DNA of 64,000 bases from Phytoseiulus persimilis (taxonomy: Eukaryota > Arthropoda > Arachnida > Mesostigmata > Phytoseiidae). Each line of letters begins with the position of its first letter. The first letter of the stretch is position 1. The notes under the pieces were generated by a model, which worked only from the letters and a program-made list of their open reading frames with translations, did not search any database and was not told the origin of the DNA. The translations under genes and the position numbers were made by a program. Below are positions 58,101 through 64,000 of this stretch, in pieces. The DNA lies in NCBI GenBank assembly GCA_037576195.1, contig CM075101.1:50654001-50718000 (forward strand). Reading direction: 5' to 3'.

Positions 58101-61100
58101 TCCGTCAATTACAACGAGCCTGGCCGGCTCTCTGGAAGTTGGCGAGCGGCAGTGGACGCCGCATGAGTCATCGTGATCATCGACATCACCGTGAGTCTCA
58201 CTCGCGCCTGGGGACGGAGGGGAGTTGAAAGTCGAAGGTCGCGTCGATGCGTGAGGCAGAAGGAGATCTTCGCCAGGAGCAGCGGATGAAGGCGTGGTCG
58301 ATCGGGTACCACCGTCTCGGTCGCTGTCGCTCGCTGTTTGGTGCTGTCAGTAGTACGGTACTGCTTCTACTCATGCGCGGCGCACTCTCGAGAAGCTCGG
58401 CAATTTTCTCGCTTTTCTTCAAGGGTCGTCAGCGGGATTGAGTCGAATGACATCTAATCACCAGCAACGCGACCGCCAGCCTGCCTGCCTGCCGCTATCA
58501 TCACCATCGAAACCACTACGAACTGCTGGCATAGCGCACTCCGTCGGTGTCCCACAAGTATCGCGTGGACCCGATACATCTTGACGGCGCGAGACGCATA
58601 CAGCGATTGAGTGTCATTGAAGTGAGTCGACAAAATTGATACCGACAATTACATTTGTATCGCTGGGAGGACGCGTCCGACGAAACTGCATCGCCCTTGC
58701 TGACCTTTGAGCAGCCTGACGATACGGTCTAGAAATTCGCTCGAGTCGTAGTTTCACCTCTTGGCAGTCGGAGTTTCGATTGTGGGCGTACGACGCCCAC
58801 TGATGTGTGAGGAGATACGATCCGACGAACACTCGTTCATCGGAGAAGCATCGACGACCGGGAGGATGGTCGGGGATTCTCTCTGACGGGGCGCGAACGG
58901 CTGTGCGGTCTGCACGGCGGGCGCAAATCTGCATGGCGTGCCACACACTCTCGCTCAGCGATGGTATGGAGGCCCGGCCGAACCACCTGAGTGCCAGGAA
59001 GACGTTTGCGAAGGCTCCATTTTCTTCGAGGGCTTTCGGCAGGCGATCAGTGAGTCGATCGTTCCCAAGTTTCCCGTGGGAGCAGATATCTTCCTGGTGC
59101 TGGTGTCCATCCAGATACCGCTGAGCTGGGCGCTCTTGATTCCGCATTCTGAGTTATTCCGCGCCGATAACTCGCTACTTCGTGCGGACCAGGCGCTTGA
59201 TCCGATGCTGTTCGAGGTCTCAGCGGGAAAGTTCACTTGAACTCGTAGTGGATTCGTAAACCATTCCGCAGGTCGCGTTCGGTTGAGAGATTGGGCTAAC
59301 GAACATTGTACGAGAGGGGCCCTCCGAGGCCCGTTTGATAATGTTGTCATGCTCGTCAAGGAATCGCTACGGGCTTTGGCCAGTTTCAGTTCCTTATAGC
59401 TCGAGCGACCTTCCTCGCACAGAAAGTTTTGTTCGAGGGAAAACGGTTTCCGTCTCTATGCGCTTCAGTGCAGCGGTTTCGATGCGAGGGGGCTCGCTAG
59501 GTTTCATCGCTGGTCAGCTGTCGCAGGGTCACAGACACAGTGTCCGATGCTCGAGCGTTTCCAACGGCGTTTCCGTCGGACATGACCCGAAAGCATTCGC
59601 GAAGTTTGGAGCACCTTCCGTGGTTCCGCGTGTATTCGACGGTTGAGTCGATTTGAATGATGAGAATCATTGGTGCATCATCCGTCCGTATCCTTCGGTC
59701 TTTTCGCGTCGAACAAAGTTATCCAAAGATTGCATTCCGCCCAAGATACCCGTTGTGAAAGAATAGCAGGAACTTCTGCTCCAGAGCCTTGTCCTCCCTG
59801 TATTGTGCTTCTCCGGTTATCCGAAAATCATGAACGAATCGTGGCGCTGCGGAAGACAGGAGAAGCTGTATCCGTAGACGGTCTGTCCGTTTGTCTGCTC
59901 TATTCGTCTGAACGAGCATGTGGTGATCCGGGTGATCGTAGCGGTGGTTCTGAGGTCCAGCGGGAAGGGCGGCGCCACTGATGAGAAAATTCTAGTGTTC
60001 TCGCTTCTTCCATGTCCGTGTTCCACGATTGACGTCACTTCCGTTGCCCTCGGGAGTCCGTTCATATTTCAGCATCGAAACGGCTGCTAACCTGGAGTCT
60101 TTGGAACAGTCCGTGGAGAAAAAGCAGAACTGGGCCGCAGTAGCCGGAATCTGGTACGCTTCTATTTTTGACGTACGATTCCGACTTGTTCGACCGGTAC
60201 GGAACAGCCGGCGTTGCGTGTGTCGCCCGGCGGTTCAGCCAACTCCTCGAATTCGCTATTTCCGGAACGAGAACTCTTGTCGTCCGATTCGATCGACCGT
60301 GAAAAATCCTAGCGTTGCGCAGAATCATTCCAGAGTACCACTCACGCGTGTGATCAATAATGCGCTTCAAGGAGCCATGTCGAATTTTCCCGAGTGAATT
60401 CCCGGCAACCCGTCCGGACCGCCAGTGGGAATCAGGTCACAGCTAGTGATGGAGAAACCCTTCCCCGAGAGCGTCATCGATGGCATCCCGAGAATTCATC
60501 ACGAGATTTGCCATTGGATGAAAGATCAATCCGAAAGAATGCAATCAAAGATTCCCCTATCTAGAGGGCAAAGTATAATCCCCTGTACAGTTCCATCCCG
60601 TCGTATATATGGAGTTATTTTTCCAGACTCATCCTCTGTACGGTACGCATCATTAAAACGGCCGGTTTTGTGCAGCCCGACTCGAGAAGTGACCTGATGT
60701 GACTTCGAATCCGCTTCCGCATGCCTCTGTGAAGCCCCAGTGGTATCGGAGTTGACGATCGAATGTCGCGGCGCGGGAGTGATCGTGGAGGAAAATCGAG
60801 TTAGTCGGATCCCCGGAAATCTTCGCTCTAAACAGGTGCTCACTCGAGTGATTTCTCGCTCGTTCGTCGTCCCGCTCATCTGGCCGAAACATTCCTCATA
60901 GACGGGAAACGAATCGGAAACAGTGCTACTCCTCGGATCGTCTCGAGTCCGTCGCGCCGCGGGTTCTTCCGTTGTTCGTCAGCGCCGAGTACGAATCACT
61001 ATACGTAAAATCTAGCTCGCTCATTGATATAACAAACAACCGGACTGGCGGCCCTGACCGTGCGATGCCCGCGAACACGTTCGCGTCGGAAAGGTCTCAT

Positions 61101-64000
61101 TCGTCTGTGGTACTCTCTGACCGGCGGCGGCATTCTCTCCTGTGGTCTGCTTGATGGCTCACGGCGGCTTCCCGACCACCGCAAGCTCATTCGCGGGCGG
61201 AATCAGCGCGAATTTCCACCTCCAATATCGTGCGGTCATTTTCTAAGCCGCCCAGATGGCTGGTTGTTGGGTCATCCGCGGAACAGCACGGTTCCTTGGA
61301 AATATCCGTGTCCGTCTAGCATGCGGAAAGGAAACGCTGGGAAGAGAACACAGAAAACTGGTTTTGTTGGACTCCTTACGTCGTGGACATTCGCAGCGTA
61401 CTGCTCCGGACGATTCAACTATTGCTCCCTCGATGATATTTATATAAGATTGAGGCGACTGACACGTTGGGGGAGGCGAGGACATCTTCTGAATGGGAGC
61501 CATCACGGCGAACGCAAACTTGACAACGTGTTATTGTTCTCCGTATCGTCGTTACTATGATCTTTATTATACTTCTCGTCGTCTCTTGGGAACGCGGACT
61601 CTCGCCTTGGTGCGCCGCCGCACGAATCTCGGCACCAGAAATCGTTCCGAGGCGGAACGAGCTTTGCGGTGCGGTTTCTCGCGCCCTCGTCAGCGGCGGA
61701 GAATCCGTGAGAGATCGTCTTTGTACTCGAGTGACTCACGGCTGTCGCTCCGCGTACCGAGAAACGCCGTTTGTTCTTCTCAGTCGGAAACAGGGCAAAG
61801 AGAGTTAGGAAAGGATGTTTAGACGGAGAAAGTGATATTCCTTCGATGTCGAATCGACAGTCGTTCCGTCGTTTGGCCGCTCGATCACCCGCTCCGGACG
61901 GCGTCTGGTACCGGACGGTCACTGGGCGTCGACCAGGATATCGTCATCAGATATGAAACGGAAGAAAGTATATTCAGACGGTTTCGGAGAGAATAACGTT
62001 CGATATATGGCTCCCATCATGCATAACGCCACGATTCGTGTATATAGGACATTGTGTCCGGCCGTTGGCGTGCTCCCATCGGTTTTGGGAGCGTTGTCAA
62101 TGGTAGATCGTTTGAGTTATCCACTGCTGTCTTGCTTTCCCAACTTCAAACAAGCTCGCGACAACTCTACCCATGGGAAACTTGCGTCGTGGCAGTGGTC
62201 CGTGTCCCTTCGTGAGCTATTTGCGGGAAGAACCCTATGGAGATGCCTCCCTCTTGAAGCGTTCGAAATCGTGGTCGGAATCGGGTGAGCAAAGATGAGT
62301 GTGCTGAGAAGCCGTCCGGAAACAAAGCGGTTTGAAAAGTGGATTGGGATAAGGGAAGGCGGTCACTAACCCCCCGGACAGCGTGGTAGCGGGCGGTTTT
62401 CCTTCCGCCTACTGCGAGCGAGCCATCATCAGAAGAAGACGCGCACCGAGAGTTTGGTCACGGGGTGTAATGGAGCCGAAACGATTCATCCGCGCGATAT
62501 TCTCGCGGCTCCGAGTGAGAAAGTGCGGAAGCGAGAGAATTTGGAAAAATTCAGGGATTTCGGCCAACGGCCCTTTCTCTGTCCGAGCGAAATCGCCGCA
62601 GTGAAAACTCGGGGTTAAACAGGTCTCCTGTCAAGCCTTGTCAGAATCGGGACCCATTCGCCGCACTTCCTCTGCTAGCCCGACGGAGCCTTGAACCTCA
62701 ACCCGCCCCGTTCCATGGAACGGTTCAAGATTACGTTGCGACCCCGGCACTGGTTTAATTTTTGTCAGAAAAGAAAGCTGCACAACGTTTCTCAGCCGCA
62801 ATGCATTCGCAGTTTTGGTGTGATGCCCGCCCGACCTTTCTCTGTCGAGTCAAACAAAGCAGCTGCTCGCCAATCATCACATTAATATTCGATGTTCTTT
62901 CTTTATTGCTCGAGCATGTGACCGATTCGGCTTGGAAAGTTCCCTCCTCGAACTCCGGCGGCCGTCGTCCGCTAGGCTCGTTAGTTGGTCAATACGAACT
63001 GTGCGAAATGTCAGCGATTGGCCGGTGTCGTTTCCTGTGAGATGTGACTCACTGTTGAGTCTTCTATGACTGCGTTTAGTTTGGAACAACACCGCAACGT
63101 CCCGCCTTGGCAATCAGCTACGCGACATACGACGACCGAGCGCCTCGTCCTCCATGACCAGCTCGGAACCTCAACTCTGTGAAATCGGGATCAACAGCTC
63201 TTACTTATCCAACGCAGGGATCTTATCGCTGCGAAAGCCGCTCGCCTCTTTCTTCCGAAACATTCTGTGTAGGGCTCGCTTGGGAGAATATTATTCCGCG
63301 AACACCGAAAGACGCCGCTGTAGATGAAGAGGTTGACTTCGCTGCCGCTTTTGTTTTATCACGCTAACTACAAACACAAGGTCACGACGTTCCGGTCGTT
63401 GCAGTTTACTCAGTTGGAACTTGTCCTACAGAATCGAGTCGGCCTTGGAAGACTCGTCGGTCTCATGGGAACTCTTGTTGTGATCATGTGTCAGGAACTC
63501 CCCGGACTTTCGGCGCCCGGACTCGAATCGAGCCGAGGTCCGGTGGGATCTCTGTCGGGATGGTTTGTTTCTTTGTGCCGGAAGCGGCTCGAGTGGAGCC
63601 CCCATTCAAGACCGTTCATGCCGTCGATGGATGAGCGTAGCTCCCCGTTGGAGCTAGAACTCTGGCTGCGGTGTTACTGACCGACAGCGCCCGGTCGCTA
63701 GTTCCCGAATCAATTATTATACGCGAAGTCAGTCGTCGGACGGATTTTCTGGAAGAGACGAGGAAGTGTGGCTCTGACGACGTTTGTCGCTTTCGCATCG
63801 TTAGGAACCCATTCGGCCGAACAGACAGGCTTTCGCGGAGCGATTCATGGCCCTTTATCAGTTAGTCGGTGATGGCTGGTTTTCACTGGCTACCTCTGAG
63901 TCGTCAGCGTCCACCGCACAGCGATCCGCTCCGAGCGGCGATGGCTTTGATAGCTTCACCCGAACGAACTTTGGAACGAAGTTCATATCGCCCCAATCGA
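55140..64000. other. Final 8.9 kb, no gene recognised
   Basis: Frames of up to 177 codons (58614-59147 minus) and 166 codons (61060-61560 plus) occur but show no family motif or paired splice signals. At 56365-56377 the sequence ATGCTTCTTAGAG followed by GTGAGT could be a first coding exon with donor, but no second exon was recognised. A minus-strand pair of frames at 56460-56750 contains an acidic segment (DDIMEFFEDEEAEVVEFSA) after a TTTCCAG acceptor; its partner exon is not established. Confidence 0.3.

Noticed and set aside
58614-59147. 177-codon minus-strand frame as a gene
   Set aside because: No motif, no credible start or splice borders, and equally long frames run on the opposite strand over the same bases.
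59530-59640. Retroelement zinc-knuckle on the minus strand (ETLEH block)
   Set aside because: Only the five-residue block matches; the Cys pair spacing is wrong and nothing upstream resembles ORF2.
1-64000. CRISPR arrays, bacterial operons, prophage or plasmid origins
   Set aside because: No regularly spaced direct repeats, no ribosome-binding sites before frames, and the genes are intron-split animal orthologs.

Overview
The window is nuclear DNA from a small-genome animal. Protein-coding genes are split by short introns (about 85-600 bp) with GT-AG borders, AATAAA signals follow several stops, and the rest is intergenic DNA with decayed retroelements. The proteins are animal orthologs (TMTC4, TIM14, AIMP1, MFSD9, SCOT). 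The gene structures, a Cys-type secreted glutathione peroxidase and roughly 50% G+C by eye suggest an arthropod, perhaps a mite, but nothing here fixes the species. There is no bacterial operon, CRISPR array or origin.

Layout. 1-18.6 kb: no confidently assigned gene. It holds a short inverted-repeat element (3.55-4.79 kb), reverse-transcriptase relics (6.7-7.0, about 16.5 and 17.6-17.9 kb), a possible hAT relic and a few orphan ORFs, including an unusually long 306-codon one on the minus strand. 18.87-22.33 kb (minus): a complete 12-exon TMTC4 gene, rebuilt exon by exon with consistent phases and containing one GC-AG intron. 22.3-29.7 kb: gene-poor. 29.7-35.9 kb: a dense cluster of TIM14/DNAJC19 (minus) and AIMP1 (plus), divergent from a shared ~450 bp gap, then an unrecognised 238-residue protein whose stop lies 41 bp before the MFSD9 start. 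39.9-40.6 kb (minus): single-exon secreted glutathione peroxidase. 42.8-47.4 kb (plus): complete 12-exon mitochondrial SCOT/OXCT gene, tail to tail with a four-exon CAP-superfamily (GAPR-1-like) gene at 48.0-48.9 kb (minus). 49-64 kb: one well-bounded Ser-rich internal exon (50.1-50.8 kb), an inverted FG-coding minisatellite (53.0-54.0 kb), and otherwise no gene I can assign.

The identified genes are housekeeping functions and need not work as one pathway: mitochondrial import motor (TIM14), ketone-body use in the mitochondrial matrix (SCOT), tRNA-synthetase complex scaffold (AIMP1), ER O-mannosylation (TMTC4), a solute carrier (MFSD9), peroxide removal (GPx) and a CAP protein. The least explained structures are the inverted FG minisatellite, the 24-bp-motif element at 3.5-4.8 kb, the excess of poly-G/poly-C runs over poly-A/poly-T runs, and the possible two-cistron unit at 33.8-35.9 kb. 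Gene models were made by hand; exon borders were accepted only where splice signals, phase and family alignment agreed.
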